Origin: Gammaproteobacteria bacterium
GTDB taxonomy: Bacteria > Pseudomonadota > Gammaproteobacteria > Steroidobacterales > Woeseiaceae
Reading direction: 5' to 3'
Assembly: GCA_009937615.1 (NCBI GenBank)
Contig: JAACFB010000020.1
Coordinates: 1 to 64,000, forward strand
Length of the DNA: 64,000 bases
Within the stretch, counting starts at the first letter, position 1. Every line of letters starts with the position of its first letter. Under the pieces are notes generated by a model. That model was not told the origin of the DNA. It worked only from the letters and a program-made list of their open reading frames with translations, and searched no databases. A program made the translations under genes and the position numbers. Positions 37,685 through 47,234 of the stretch are shown one piece after another.

Positions 37685-40621
37685 GTGGCCAACTTTCTGA
37701 CTCGAATTTTCGGTAGTCGCAATCAGCGACTGCTTCGCAATTACTCCAAAATCGTCCGCAGGATCAACTCATTCGAAGAGGGTCTGAAGGCTCTCGACGA
37801 TTCTGCGTTGCGTGCCAAGTCGGATGAGTTCAGGAAGCGTTTTGCCGACGGCGATTCCCTGCAAGACCTGCTGCCGGAAGCCTTTGCGGTAGCCAGGGAG
37901 GCGGCGGTTCGGACGCTGGGTATGCGGCCTTTCGACGTACAGCTGATCGGCGGCATGGTGCTGCACGATGGCAATATTGCCGAGATGCGAACCGGTGAGG
38001 GCAAGACGCTGGTTGCGACCTTACCAGCGTACCTCAATGCGATGAGCGGCGCCGGCGTGCATATCGTTACGGTCAATGAATACCTGGCACAGCGAGATGC
38101 TGACTGGATGCGGCCCGTTTACGAGTTTCTGGGGCTTACCGTCGGCGTGTCCAGAAGCGGCCAGACCCAGGAGGAAAAACGCGAGGCCTACGGCAGCGAT
38201 ATCACCTACGCTACGAACAACGAGCTCGGTTTCGACTACCTTCGGGACAATCTTGCGTTTTCTCTTGAGGATAAGGTGCTACGCAAACTCAATTTCGCGA
38301 TTGTCGACGAAGTTGACTCGATCCTCATTGACGAAGCGCGAACGCCGCTGATCATCTCCGGGCCCGCGGAAGCCAGCACCGATCTTTATGCCCAGATCAA
38401 CAAGCTGATACCCAGGCTCAAACCGCACGCAGAGCCCGACGGGTCGACCAACTTCGACATTCCTGCGAAACGAGTGAGACTCGTTGACGAAAATGGCAAG
38501 CCCGTCACTGCCCAAGGCGAGGACGGATCGGACACCGACGTCATGAGCCTCGAGGACGCCGTCGACATCGGGGAGTCGCGCCAGGCCGACGTCGTTCTCG
38601 TCGATGACAGCGACAAGATTGCGGCCTGCAGGCTGGCCAAAAGAGGTCACTTTACAACGGACGAAAAGGCCAAACAGGCGCACGTTACCGAGGAAGGGCA
38701 TCAGCAGGTGGAGACGCTGATGACGCGCGCCGGCTTGCTGAAAGAGGGCGAGACGCTTTACGACGCGGGCAATATACGCCTGCTGCATCACCTCAACGCC
38801 GCGCTGCGCGCGCACGCGATCTATCAACGGGATGTCGATTACATCGTGAAAGACGGCGAAGTCGTGATCGTCGACGAATTTACGGGCCGGACGATGCCGG
38901 GACGGCGCTGGTCGGATGGTTTGCACCAGGCCATCGAGGCCAAGGAAGGTGTCGCCATCAAGCAGGAAAATCAGACCGTCGCGTCGATTACGTTCCAGAA
39001 CTATTTTCGCCTGTACAGCAACCTGTCGGGAATGACGGGTACCGCGGATACGGAGGCCTTCGAGTTTCAGCAGATCTACGGACTCGAAGTCGTCGTGATC
39101 CCCACACATCGGCAGATGATTCGTGACGATGCGCCGGATCTTGTCTATCTCACGCAGAAGGACAAGTTCGAGGCGATCATCGAGGACATCATGGACTGCA
39201 GGGAGCGAGGCCAGCCAGTACTCGTCGGCACGACATCGATCGAGACCTCGGAGTTACTGTCGAGTTTGCTGAGCAAACGTAAGATCGACCATGAAGTGCT
39301 GAATGCGAAACAGCATGAGCGTGAAGCGATTGTTGTCCAGCAGGCCGGCAAGCCTGGCGCGATAACGATCGCGACCAACATGGCGGGCCGCGGCACCGAT
39401 ATCGTGCTCGGTGGCAATCTCGACGCCGAGTTAGCTGCGGCCGGCGAGGGGGCGGATACCGAGGCTATTCGAGCCGCATGGCAGCAGCGCCACGACGCTG
39501 TGATCGAGTCCGGCGGACTGCATATCATCGGGACCGAGCGCCACGAGTCCCGGCGCATCGACAACCAGCTGCGCGGCCGCTCAGGCCGGCAGGGCGATCC
39601 GGGATCGAGCCGCTTTTACCTGTCGATGGAAGATACCCTGATGCGGATATTCGGCGACCCGGATCGGACCAAGTCGTTGCTGGCGCGTGCGGGAATGCGG
39701 GAAGGCGAGGCGATTGAAAGCAAGTTGCTGTCGCGGCAGATCGAGCGCGCCCAACGCAAAGTGGAGGCGCACAACTTTGATATTCGTAAGAACCTGCTCG
39801 AATACGACGATGTTGCCAATGACCAGCGGAAGGTCGTATACCACCAGCGCTCCGAGCTCATGGAGGCTGACGAAATCGAGGAATCGGTTGCCGCCATTCG
39901 AGATGAAGTGATCGCCGATACCGTTCAGCAGTACATTCCGCCGGGCAGTCTCGAGGAACAGTGGGATGCAGATGGGCTGACCCAGGCCCTCGAGTCGGAC
40001 TTCGGCTTACGCCTCGATATTTCGCGCTGGGTTCGTGAAGACAAGACGCTCAACGACGAGGGCATCGTCGAGCGCTGCGTCGAGGAAGCCCAGCAGGCGT
40101 ACAAGAAGAGAGAGAGCTCTATCGGCAGCGAACTCATGCGCAATGTCGAAAAGCAGGTCATGCTGCGGCAGCTCGATTTTCACTGGAAGGAGCATCTCGC
40201 CGGCATGGACCACCTGCGGCAGGGTATCGGGTTGCGTTCATACGCGCAGAAAAATCCCAAGCAGGAATACAAGCGCGAGGCGTTTGAGATGTTTGGTGCC
40301 ATGCTGGATCAGGTCAAGCACGACACCATCAGCATACTGACCCGTATTCGGATACAGGGCGAGCAGGATCTGGATGATACGGCTGAACGCCGGCGCGCGG
40401 CAGCGGCGATGCGCTTTCAGCATGCAGAAGCTTCAGCGCTGGGCACCGGCGCGGCCGGGGCGCCGCCGGCAGCAGGCCAGCAACAGGCCGGTCCGGTGGC
40501 GGCACCGCCTCCGGAGCCGGTTGCGCCGTTCGTGCGCGAGGGCCGCAAGGTGGGGCGCAACGAACCTTGTCCCTGCGGTTCGGGCAAGAAATTCAAGCAG
40601 TGCCACGGCAAACTGGGCTGA
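37685..40621 (+). CDS. secA: Preprotein translocase ATPase SecA
   Basis: A 978-residue motor that drives secretory proteins through SecYEG. Walker A is RTGEGKT (102-108), Walker B is [14 protein letters not shown], and the second ATPase half has [13 protein letters not shown] and [12 protein letters not shown]. The C-terminal zinc motif [14 protein letters not shown] binds SecB or ribosomes. The protein is longer than E. coli SecA (901). Most of the excess is an acidic, valine-rich insertion at about residues 245-320, between INKLIPRLK and FTTDEKAKQ. The start is GTG with AGGAG five bases upstream; the overlapping ATG at 37683 soon hits a stop. No SecM-like arrest gene precedes it. Confidence 0.97.
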   Translation: MANFLTRIFGSRNQRLLRNYSKIVRRINSFEEGLKALDDSALRAKSDEFRKRFADGDSLQDLLPEAFAVAREAAVRTLGMRPFDVQLIGGMVLHDGNIAEMRTGEGKTLVATLPAYLNAMSGAGVHIVTVNEYLAQRDADWMRPVYEFLGLTVGVSRSGQTQEEKREAYGSDITYATNNELGFDYLRDNLAFSLEDKVLRKLNFAIVDEVDSILIDEARTPLIISGPAEASTDLYAQINKLIPRLKPHAEPDGSTNFDIPAKRVRLVDENGKPVTAQGEDGSDTDVMSLEDAVDIGESRQADVVLVDDSDKIAACRLAKRGHFTTDEKAKQAHVTEEGHQQVETLMTRAGLLKEGETLYDAGNIRLLHHLNAALRAHAIYQRDVDYIVKDGEVVIVDEFTGRTMPGRRWSDGLHQAIEAKEGVAIKQENQTVASITFQNYFRLYSNLSGMTGTADTEAFEFQQIYGLEVVVIPTHRQMIRDDAPDLVYLTQKDKFEAIIEDIMDCRERGQPVLVGTTSIETSELLSSLLSKRKIDHEVLNAKQHEREAIVVQQAGKPGAITIATNMAGRGTDIVLGGNLDAELAAAGEGADTEAIRAAWQQRHDAVIESGGLHIIGTERHESRRIDNQLRGRSGRQGDPGSSRFYLSMEDTLMRIFGDPDRTKSLLARAGMREGEAIESKLLSRQIERAQRKVEAHNFDIRKNLLEYDDVANDQRKVVYHQRSELMEADEIEESVAAIRDEVIADTVQQYIPPGSLEEQWDADGLTQALESDFGLRLDISRWVREDKTLNDEGIVERCVEEAQQAYKKRESSIGSELMRNVEKQVMLRQLDFHWKEHLAGMDHLRQGIGLRSYAQKNPKQEYKREAFEMFGAMLDQVKHDTISILTRIRIQGEQDLDDTAERRRAAAAMRFQHAEASALGTGAAGAPPAAGQQQAGPVAAPPPEPVAPFVREGRKVGRNEPCPCGSGKKFKQCHGKLG

Positions 40622-40631
40622 ACTGAAAGCC

Positions 40632-41033
40632 GTGCTCAAGCACTACCACGTCGCAGCCGGCATCCTGCGTGACCCGGCAGGGCGGGTTCTGATTGCCGAG
40701 CGGCGATGCAGCGGCCCTTTCAACGGTCTTTGGGAGTTCCCGGGCGGCAAGATCCGTCCCGAAGAGACGCCTCTGGATGCCCTGCATCGGGAGCTGGACG
40801 AGGAGCTTGGCATACGGATTGTGGCGAGTGAGCCATTCATGGATCTGCACCATGAGTATCCCGACAGGACCGTCAAGCTTGAATTCTTCGTCGTCAACCA
40901 ATGGCAGGGCGAGCCCGCTGGCCAGGAGGGCCAGCAGATCAGCTGGGTGACTGTCTCCGAACTGGATGTGGAACTGCTGTTGCCCGCCGACGCGCCCGTC
41001 GTGGAGGCATTGCGGGGTTTTCCGGATCGCTGA
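40632..41033 (+). CDS. mutT: 8-oxo-dGTP diphosphatase MutT (Nudix)
   Basis: A 133-residue Nudix hydrolase that removes mutagenic 8-oxo-dGTP. The Nudix box GGKIRPEETPLDALHRELDE followed by ELGI fits GX5EX7REUXEEXGU exactly. GPFNGLWEFPGGK and the Asn in FFVVNQWQGEP are typical of MutT. The start GTG (VLKHYHVAAGIL) is ten bases after secA; an upstream CTG is possible, and no strong ribosome site is seen. secA-mutT adjacency is common in gammaproteobacteria. A 7-bp hairpin (41022-41038) covers the stop codon. Confidence 0.9.
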   Translation: MLKHYHVAAGILRDPAGRVLIAERRCSGPFNGLWEFPGGKIRPEETPLDALHRELDEELGIRIVASEPFMDLHHEYPDRTVKLEFFVVNQWQGEPAGQEGQQISWVTVSELDVELLLPADAPVVEALRGFPDR

Positions 41034-41060
41034 TCCGGACGCCGATGTTCGCTTGCTCGA

Positions 41061-41864
41061 TCAGCAAATGCTGAGTTGAAACGGCACGTCGTGCCCGGTC
41101 TGGACGGCACGTTTCTCGATCGTTGACCACTCCAGGAAACGCACCGTAAATCGATGCTGGCTGCCGCTGATTTCGGGGTACAGCGAACTGTCATCGCTAA
41201 GGTTTACGCGCAGCAGGCGGCAGTGCGCATCCTTTTGCATGTTGTGCTGGTACATGCCGTTGATGGCCAGCTTGTCGACAGGTTGTGCGCTTTCGCGAAT
41301 AAGCCAAAGGACCTCCGTGACTGCGTCGCACAGCGGGCGGAGCGGGCTGATCCAGTTCGCGACGTCCTGCTGCCGACGAGAGTAAGGCTGACGTAACCAA
41401 TGGCTGTACTCGGGAAGATCGAATTCGCAGGTGCCCCCGGGAATCGCGCTGCGGTTCTTGATCGCGTTGAGAAAGTCGGATTCTTTCAGCGGCTGCAGAA
41501 ACTTCGCTCCAATTGCATCGACTTCCGCGCGGCTTTCGATCAGGTTCCGAACCAGCGTATCCAACCTGCCGCTGTCTACGCCGGGCTGGCTCTGAAAGCG
41601 CTGCAGGACGCCGAGTTGATGATCGAGTTCTTTATGGACTTCGCTCCGTACGTCGCCGCGCGCCAGTATCGCCATGACCTCGAGCAGACCGGCCACGGTA
41701 GCCCGGGTCGACCAGACACTTTCCAGGTCGCTGTTGTAAAGCAGTTGCTGGTAAAGAAATTCGATGCGCATAAACGTCCGCATGCGCTCGGAGACGGGCT
41801 GCTCATAGTGCCCGTGCCCGTCCGTAGCGGCGTGATCAGCCAGGTTACTCGCAGGTTTTGCCAT
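41061..41864 (-). CDS. zapD: Z-ring associated protein ZapD
   Basis: A 267-residue DUF1342 protein. Conserved stretches are YEQPVSERMRTFMRIEFLYQ, LLEVMAILARGDVRSEVHKE, LNAIKNRSAIPGGTCEFDLP and GMYQHNMQKDAHCRLLRVNL. ZapD crosslinks FtsZ filaments through the FtsZ C-terminal peptide, which is intact here. It forms a run with coaE on the minus strand, as in E. coli (coaE-zapD), 14 bases after the coaE stop. Confidence 0.95.
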   Translation of the reverse strand: MAKPASNLADHAATDGHGHYEQPVSERMRTFMRIEFLYQQLLYNSDLESVWSTRATVAGLLEVMAILARGDVRSEVHKELDHQLGVLQRFQSQPGVDSGRLDTLVRNLIESRAEVDAIGAKFLQPLKESDFLNAIKNRSAIPGGTCEFDLPEYSHWLRQPYSRRQQDVANWISPLRPLCDAVTEVLWLIRESAQPVDKLAINGMYQHNMQKDAHCRLLRVNLSDDSSLYPEISGSQHRFTVRFLEWSTIEKRAVQTGHDVPFQLSIC

Positions 41865-41878
41865 CGGACTATTCTGCG

Positions 41879-42538
41879 CTACCGCTTGCCTTCAGGCAAA
41901 TTCGCCCGGGCTTTTTTTGCAAGTTGCAGGTACATCTCGTGGAGAGCGTCAACCTGGCTGCGAGTGGCCTCCAGGCTGGTGTCATTGTCGATGACATCGT
42001 CGGCGATCGCGAGCCGGGACTCCCGGCTGGCCTGGGCGGCGAGCATTCGCTGCGCCTGCTCGTCAGACTCGGCATCTCGTGCCACAAGCCTCTGAATTTG
42101 AAGACTTTCATCGCAATCAACGACCAGGATGCGATCCATCTGATGCCGGAGAGGGGATCCCGTTAGCAGCGGTACTACTATGATCTGATAATCGCCACCG
42201 GCTTCGGTTGCCTGCCGGAGCGCTTCCCTCTGAATGCGCGGGTGCACGATGGCTTCGAGCGTCCGCCTGTGCTTCTGATCAGCGAAGATCAGCTTGCGCA
42301 TCGCAGCCCGGTCCAGAGCGCCTGACGAATCGAGTACCTCATCGCCGAATGCTTCGCGTATTTCTGCGAGTGCCGCCTCGCCCGGCATCACGACCTGGCG
42401 TGCAATGACGTCAGTATCGATTACCGGAACACCGTGTGCTGCGAACATCTCGGCTACTGTCGATTTTCCGCTGGCGATGCCCCCGGTTAATCCGATCCGG
42501 AGCGGGGCGGGGGCCGACTTGTCCGTTCCTGAATCCAT
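41879..42538 (-). CDS. coaE: Dephospho-CoA kinase CoaE
   Basis: A 219-residue P-loop kinase for the last step of coenzyme A synthesis. The P-loop is GGIASGKS (19-26), followed by VIDTDVIARQVVMPG, HPRIQREALRQ and VVVPLLTGSPLRHQMDRILVVD. In many homologues PLL is followed by Glu (PLLFE); here it is Thr-Gly (PLLTGS), a small deviation. The pilD stop codon is immediately before its ATG. The pilD-coaE-zapD order is conserved in gammaproteobacteria. Confidence 0.95.
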   Translation of the reverse strand: MDSGTDKSAPAPLRIGLTGGIASGKSTVAEMFAAHGVPVIDTDVIARQVVMPGEAALAEIREAFGDEVLDSSGALDRAAMRKLIFADQKHRRTLEAIVHPRIQREALRQATEAGGDYQIIVVPLLTGSPLRHQMDRILVVDCDESLQIQRLVARDAESDEQAQRMLAAQASRESRLAIADDVIDNDTSLEATRSQVDALHEMYLQLAKKARANLPEGKR

Positions 42539-43423
42539 TTACAGGAATCTGTCCAGATAGGCGTTCGTGATCGACTCGCCATAGAGCATCGCGATCCACC
42601 CCGCTGCGGCCAGGTAGGGACCGAACGGGATTGGCAGCTGCCGATCCCGGCCGCGAAAGACGATCAATGCAATACCCACAGCGGCGCCAACGACAGCCGA
42701 CATCAGGATAATTGTTGGCAAAGCCTGCCAGCCCAGCCAGGCTCCCAGCGCGGCAAGCAGCTTGAAATCGCCATAGCCCATGCCTTCCTTGCCGGTGATC
42801 AACTTGAAAAGCTGGTAAACGGTCCACAGGCTGAGATAGCCGGCAATGGCGCCGATGATGGCGTCTTGTGGCGCAATGAAAAGGGTCTCGGCCCCACCAA
42901 GGGGATGGAAAAGACTCAGGGAGAGGCCAATCCAGAGCAGCGGCATGACGATGGTGTCCGGGATTATCTGGTGGTCGAAGTCGATCATGCTTACCGAAAT
43001 CAGGGCGAACGTCATCGTCACCGCCATGGCTGCTTCCCAACCGAAACCGAAACGCCAGGCCGCAACCGCTGCCAGAGCAGCGGTGCCGATCTCGACTAGC
43101 GGGTATCGAACCGAAATGCTTGCTCTGCAGTTTGCACATTGTGCGCCGAGCAGGAGGTAACTCAGTACCGGTATGTTCTGCCACGGTTGAATCTCCTTGC
43201 CGCAGGAGGGGCAACGTGACCGGGGTACGATCAGGTTGAAACGGCCCTTCGGAACCTCGGTTGCGGGCAGTTTCGCGATTTCCTCGGCCTGGGCGCGCCA
43301 TTCACGTTCCATCATGATGGGCAGGCGAAATATCACGACATTGAGGAAGCTGCCGATGATGAGCGCAAATGCAAACACGACGGCGATGAAGACGCCTGGG
43401 GACTGGATAAAGAGTTCCGTCAT
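42539..43423 (-). CDS. pilD: Type IV prepilin peptidase/N-methyltransferase PilD
   Basis: A 294-residue integral membrane aspartyl protease that cleaves and methylates type IV prepilins. The N-terminal methyltransferase region has a zinc-type pair, CPSCGKEIQPWQ and CANCRASISVRYP. The two protease Asp residues lie in MIDFDHQIIPD and GYGDFKLLAALG (GxGD). It serves the pilins encoded upstream at 46641-47678 and any type II secretion pseudopilins. A terminator separates it from pilC, so it may have separate expression. Confidence 0.97.
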   Translation of the reverse strand: MTELFIQSPGVFIAVVFAFALIIGSFLNVVIFRLPIMMEREWRAQAEEIAKLPATEVPKGRFNLIVPRSRCPSCGKEIQPWQNIPVLSYLLLGAQCANCRASISVRYPLVEIGTAALAAVAAWRFGFGWEAAMAVTMTFALISVSMIDFDHQIIPDTIVMPLLWIGLSLSLFHPLGGAETLFIAPQDAIIGAIAGYLSLWTVYQLFKLITGKEGMGYGDFKLLAALGAWLGWQALPTIILMSAVVGAAVGIALIVFRGRDRQLPIPFGPYLAAAGWIAMLYGESITNAYLDRFL

Positions 43424-43449
43424 TTTTGTCTCCGATGTCTACGCTGAAG

Positions 43450-43490
43450 CATAAACGAAAGCGGCGTCCGGAGAAGCCCCCGGACGCCGC
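43450..43490 (-). terminator. Intrinsic terminator downstream of pilC
   Basis: Read on the minus strand, an 11-bp perfect stem, GCGGCGTCCGG/CCGGACGCCGC (plus-strand 43461-43471 and 43480-43490), is followed by TTTCGTTTAT. It lies 26 bases after the pilC stop and before pilD. Confidence 0.8.
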
Positions 43491-43515
43491 TGCAAAGCTA
43501 CCGTAGCGTGCGATG

Positions 43516-44736
43516 TTAGATAACCGAACCCATCTTGAAGATCGGCAGGTACATGGCGATGACGAGACCACCGACCAGGACGCCTAGAATTCCCATGATT
43601 ATCGGCTCGAGCAGGCTCGACAGATTGTCCACGGCGTTATCGACGTCTTCCTCGTAGAAATCCGCGACCTTGGATGACATGTCGTCAAGCGAACCCGATT
43701 CCTCACCCACCGCGATCATCTGAATGACCATGTTCGGGAACAGGCCCGTACTCTCCATGGCCTGCTGCAGGCGCTGGCCCGTTGATACCTCGTCGCGCAT
43801 TTCAAGAACGCCTATTTCGTAGACGATATTGCCAGTGGCGCCGGCAACGGATTCCAGCGCCTCGACGAGCGGCACACCGGCCGAGAACATCGTTGACAAG
43901 GTACGCGCATAGCGGGCAATCGCAGCCTTTTGCAAAATCGGACCGATGATAGGGATCTTAAGAGACAGGCGGTCCAGGAAATGGCGCATTTTTCGGGAAC
44001 GCTTATGGAAATAAATGAACGCGCCGATCGCCGCGCCAATCAGGATGGCGATGTAAAAGCCTTGCGCGCGAACGAATACTGACAGGTCGATGACCATGCG
44101 CGTGAAGGTCGGCAGGTCTGCGCCAAAGCCCTTGAACAGATCTTCGAAAGCCGGAATCACAAAAATCAGCAGGATCGTCGTTACGATGAAAGCAACCACG
44201 AGGACTGCGGCCGGGTAGGTCAGGGCCTTCTTGATTTTCTTTTTCAGGGCCTCGGTCTTTTCCTTGTAGGTCGCGATCTTGTCGAGCAGCGTCTCGAGCG
44301 CGCCCGCCTGTTCGCCGGCTTCGACGAGGTTGATGAAAAGATCGTCAAAGTACAGCGGGTGTTTTGCCAGTGATTCGGCGAGCGCGCTGCCGCCCTCGAC
44401 GTCCGCTTTGATCGTTAAGATCAGTTTCTGCATGGCCGCATTGTCGTGGCCACTGCCGACGATCTCGAACGCCTGTACCAGCGGAATACCCGCAGACAGC
44501 ATGGTGGCGAGCTGGCGGCTGAAAATGGCGATGTCGCCCGGTTTGATCGAACCGCCACCGCCAAACAATCCGCGGCTTTGTTTCCTGATGCGGCTCGGCA
44601 CGACGCCCTGGCGGCGCAAATCGGCGCGAACGGCGGCTTCGTCTGCGGCGAGGCTCTTGCCCTTGACCTTGTTGCCCTTTCTGTCCGTGCCTTCCCAGAC
44701 AAACGGCACATTGCCCATAGCTGCTGTTTCGGCCAT
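43516..44736 (-). CDS. pilC: Type IV pilus inner-membrane platform protein PilC
   Basis: A 406-residue GspF/PilC-family protein with two repeated cytoplasmic domains and three membrane helices. Seen are FVWEGTDRKGNKVKG, FSRQLATMLSAGIPLVQAFE, then FARTLSTMF-type repeat (RYARTLSTMFSAGVPLVEAL) and the C-terminal LLEPIIMGILGVLVGGLVIA. It links the PilB motor to pilin addition at the base of the pilus. It follows pilB by 28 bases on the same strand. Confidence 0.96.
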   Translation of the reverse strand: MAETAAMGNVPFVWEGTDRKGNKVKGKSLAADEAAVRADLRRQGVVPSRIRKQSRGLFGGGGSIKPGDIAIFSRQLATMLSAGIPLVQAFEIVGSGHDNAAMQKLILTIKADVEGGSALAESLAKHPLYFDDLFINLVEAGEQAGALETLLDKIATYKEKTEALKKKIKKALTYPAAVLVVAFIVTTILLIFVIPAFEDLFKGFGADLPTFTRMVIDLSVFVRAQGFYIAILIGAAIGAFIYFHKRSRKMRHFLDRLSLKIPIIGPILQKAAIARYARTLSTMFSAGVPLVEALESVAGATGNIVYEIGVLEMRDEVSTGQRLQQAMESTGLFPNMVIQMIAVGEESGSLDDMSSKVADFYEEDVDNAVDNLSSLLEPIIMGILGVLVGGLVIAMYLPIFKMGSVI

Positions 44737-44764
44737 CGTATTCGTCCGCTAATGAGGTAAATAA

Positions 44765-46480
44765 CTACTCAATTGTAACCCGATTGATCTCTTCAAGGCT
44801 GGTGATCCCTTCCTTGACTTTATTCAATCCTGCACGTCGCAAATCGATGACGCCTTCACTCGCCGCCTGGTCGGCGATCTGAATGGCGTTACCGCCTTCC
44901 ATGATGATCCGTCCCATGGTTTCCGATACTTCCATCACCTGGAACAGGCCTATGCGGCCCTTGTAGCCATCGTTGCAGCTCTTGCAGCCTTTGGGCGCGA
45001 AGATTGTCAGGCCCTCCTCGAGATCCTCGGCTTCAAATCCTTCTTTTTCGAGCGCCTCGCGAGGTATATCCCTGACTTCCTTGCAGTTATCACAAAGACG
45101 GCGTGCCAGCCGCTGGGCAATGATCAGGCTCACCGACGTCGCAATCGCATACGGCTTGACGCCCATGTCCACGAGACGCGTCAGCGTGCGTGGCGCGTCG
45201 TTAGTGTGCAGTGTCGACAGCACGAGGTGACCGGTCTGAGCCGCCTTGATCGCGATCTCGGCGGTCTCGAGGTCGCGAATTTCGCCGACCATGATGACAT
45301 CTGGATCCTGGCGCAAAAATGCCTTGAGCGACGATGCGAAGGTCAACCCGACTTTCGGATTGACGTTCACCTGGTTGATGCCCGGCAGGTTGATTTCCGA
45401 AGGGTCCTCGGCCGTCGAGATATTGCGGTCCTCGGTATTGAGGATGTTCAGGCCGGTGTACAACGACACGGTTTTACCCGAGCCGGTCGGGCCCGTGACG
45501 AGAATCATGCCGTATGCTTTACTGAGATGCTTCTCGTACAGCGCGCGCTGATGATCGTCATAGCCGAGCATTTCGATGCCCAGCTTCGCGCTCGAGGGAT
45601 CGAGAATACGCAGTACGATCTTTTCGCCGAACAGTGTCGGGCAGGTATTGACGCGAAAGTCGATTGCGCGATTTTTTGAAAGCCGCATCTTGATGCGCCC
45701 GTCCTGCGGCACCCTGCGCTCGGCGATGTCCATACGGGACATGACTTTCAGGCGCGCACAGACCTTCGTTGCCAGCGCAACGGGCGGCTGTGCGACTTCC
45801 GACAGGACGCCATCGAGCCGCGTCCGCACTCGGAAGTATTTTTCATACGGTTCGAAGTGGACATCGGAAGCGCCGCGCTTGATTGCATCGAGCAAGATCT
45901 TGTTGACGAAGCGCACAACCGGCGCATCCTCGATGTCGTCGCGAGTGATGTCGTCCGGCTCATTGTCACCGGACACATCAAGATTCTCGAGATCGAAGTC
46001 GTCGTCTCCGAGCGAGTCCATCGTCGTATCGACGGCCTCGATGGCCTTGACGATTCGCTCCTCGAGCTTGTCCTGTTCCACGACGACCGGATCGATCCGG
46101 AGGCTCGTCTGGAACTTGATGTCGTCGATCGCCTGCAGATTCGTGGGATCGGAAATCGCGAGAAATAAACGGTGACCACGTTTGACGAGAGGTAGCACAC
46201 GATGCTTGTTGAGCAATTTCTGATCGACGGCTCGCAGAACGTCCAGGTCGACCTCGACTGCGTCGAGATCGAGTAGCGGCACGCCGAACTCATGGGATGC
46301 GGCGATGGCAATAGCGCGAGCGTTCGCGAGTTCTTTGTTGACCAGGTAGGCAACGAGCGGCACCTTCTCTCTTTTCGCCGCTTCCGTGGCCTCGAGAAGC
46401 TTGTCCTCCGCGATCAGCCCGTCCTGAACGAGCCGCCGTGGTAAGCCTGCGAGCGTCGATTGTGATGCGGTTGCTGCCAT
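44765..46480 (-). CDS. pilB: Type IV pilus extension ATPase PilB
   Basis: A 571-residue GspE-family motor. The N-terminus (about 13-60) resembles an MshEN domain (LPRRLVQDGLIAEDKLLEA, VPLVAYLV), a fold that binds cyclic-di-GMP in MshE. Then come the N2 domain, Walker A GPTGSGKT near residue 330, the Asp box, Walker B and LSTLHTNDAPRTLTRLVDMG. The tetra-cysteine zinc region is CDNCKEV and CKSCNDGYKG. The retraction ATPases PilT/PilU are not in this window. Confidence 0.96.
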   Translation of the reverse strand: MAATASQSTLAGLPRRLVQDGLIAEDKLLEATEAAKREKVPLVAYLVNKELANARAIAIAASHEFGVPLLDLDAVEVDLDVLRAVDQKLLNKHRVLPLVKRGHRLFLAISDPTNLQAIDDIKFQTSLRIDPVVVEQDKLEERIVKAIEAVDTTMDSLGDDDFDLENLDVSGDNEPDDITRDDIEDAPVVRFVNKILLDAIKRGASDVHFEPYEKYFRVRTRLDGVLSEVAQPPVALATKVCARLKVMSRMDIAERRVPQDGRIKMRLSKNRAIDFRVNTCPTLFGEKIVLRILDPSSAKLGIEMLGYDDHQRALYEKHLSKAYGMILVTGPTGSGKTVSLYTGLNILNTEDRNISTAEDPSEINLPGINQVNVNPKVGLTFASSLKAFLRQDPDVIMVGEIRDLETAEIAIKAAQTGHLVLSTLHTNDAPRTLTRLVDMGVKPYAIATSVSLIIAQRLARRLCDNCKEVRDIPREALEKEGFEAEDLEEGLTIFAPKGCKSCNDGYKGRIGLFQVMEVSETMGRIIMEGGNAIQIADQAASEGVIDLRRAGLNKVKEGITSLEEINRVTIE

Positions 46481-46640
46481 GGATGAATAAGTCGCTCGGT
46501 CGTTATTCTCAACGACACAGTCTCACTGATCTAAGTCCCCGGATCAACTGGATTTTGTGCGGCCAGTCACAGATAAGCGATTTCACCAGTTCAAACCGCC
46601 CGAAATACCCGAAATCTGCAGTAAGGCAGCCACTTCGGGA

Positions 46641-47138
46641 CTACTCGCGGCAGCTCGAGGGCAGGTATCGGGCGTCGACCGTTGGCGCCAGGTATTCCGT
46701 GGTAACGCCGCCGCCCGTCATCAGTATGGCGCCCGGGGGGGCCTCGGCAGTGCCGCACCGCCAAATCACGCTGCCGCCGACATGGATATACGGCGTCGCA
46801 GATAACGTGCGCCCGAAGATTTCCTGGTGGGCGTCGTTGCCGAACATTATATCAACACGGCCGTTAACGACCTCGACCTGACTGACGAATTTACCAACCG
46901 TATCAGTGGCAAGCGGCGTCATGCCGGCTGCCGATCGGTCCGCTGGCGGCATGCCGGTCATGTTGAATGCGTCAGCCACGGGGACCTTGGCCCCGATGGC
47001 CATGTTCAGGGCTTCGGCGATTTGGGCGCGAACCGTGTAGGTCTGGTAGGCCGCGACCGCCATCGACGCCAGGATGCCGATGATCGCAATAACGATCATC
47101 AGTTCGATCAGCGTGAAGCCGCGGTTGTCCCTGCTCAT
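46641..47138 (-). CDS. Second type IV pilin, lacking Pro22
   Basis: A 165-residue prepilin. The leader MSRDNRG ends at the PilD site before [16 protein letters not shown]; Glu5 is present. At mature position 22, where nearly all type IV pilins have Pro, the sequence reads Ala ([12 protein letters not shown]). Two cysteines (CGTAEAPPG and SSCRE) can form the C-terminal disulfide loop. The ATG at 47138 has AGGA 7 bases upstream. It lies directly after an intrinsic terminator that follows the first pilin gene. It could be a minor or alternative pilin rather than a major subunit. Confidence 0.85.
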   Translation of the reverse strand: MSRDNRGFTLIELMIVIAIIGILASMAVAAYQTYTVRAQIAEALNMAIGAKVPVADAFNMTGMPPADRSAAGMTPLATDTVGKFVSQVEVVNGRVDIMFGNDAHQEIFGRTLSATPYIHVGGSVIWRCGTAEAPPGAILMTGGGVTTEYLAPTVDARYLPSSCRE

Positions 47139-47153
47139 CTTGTCATCCTGGCC

Positions 47154-47187
47154 GGAAAAAAAAGCCCCGGACAAACGCCGGGGCTTT
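47154..47187 (-). terminator. Intrinsic terminator between the two pilin genes
   Basis: On the minus strand, AAAGCCCCGG/CCGGGGCTTT forms a 10-bp stem (plus 47178-47187 and 47161-47170) with a 7-base loop, leading into a run of eight T residues. It follows the first pilin gene by 47 bases. The second pilin's ribosome site begins just after the T-run. Confidence 0.9.
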
Positions 47188-47234
47188 GTTGACACTAAGA
47201 CCTAGCAATAGTGCTTACCCTGCTCTTAGCTACC

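Noticed and set aside
38279-39109. A 276-codon minus-strand frame opposite secA
   Set aside because: It is a shadow of a highly conserved gene with no signal of its own.
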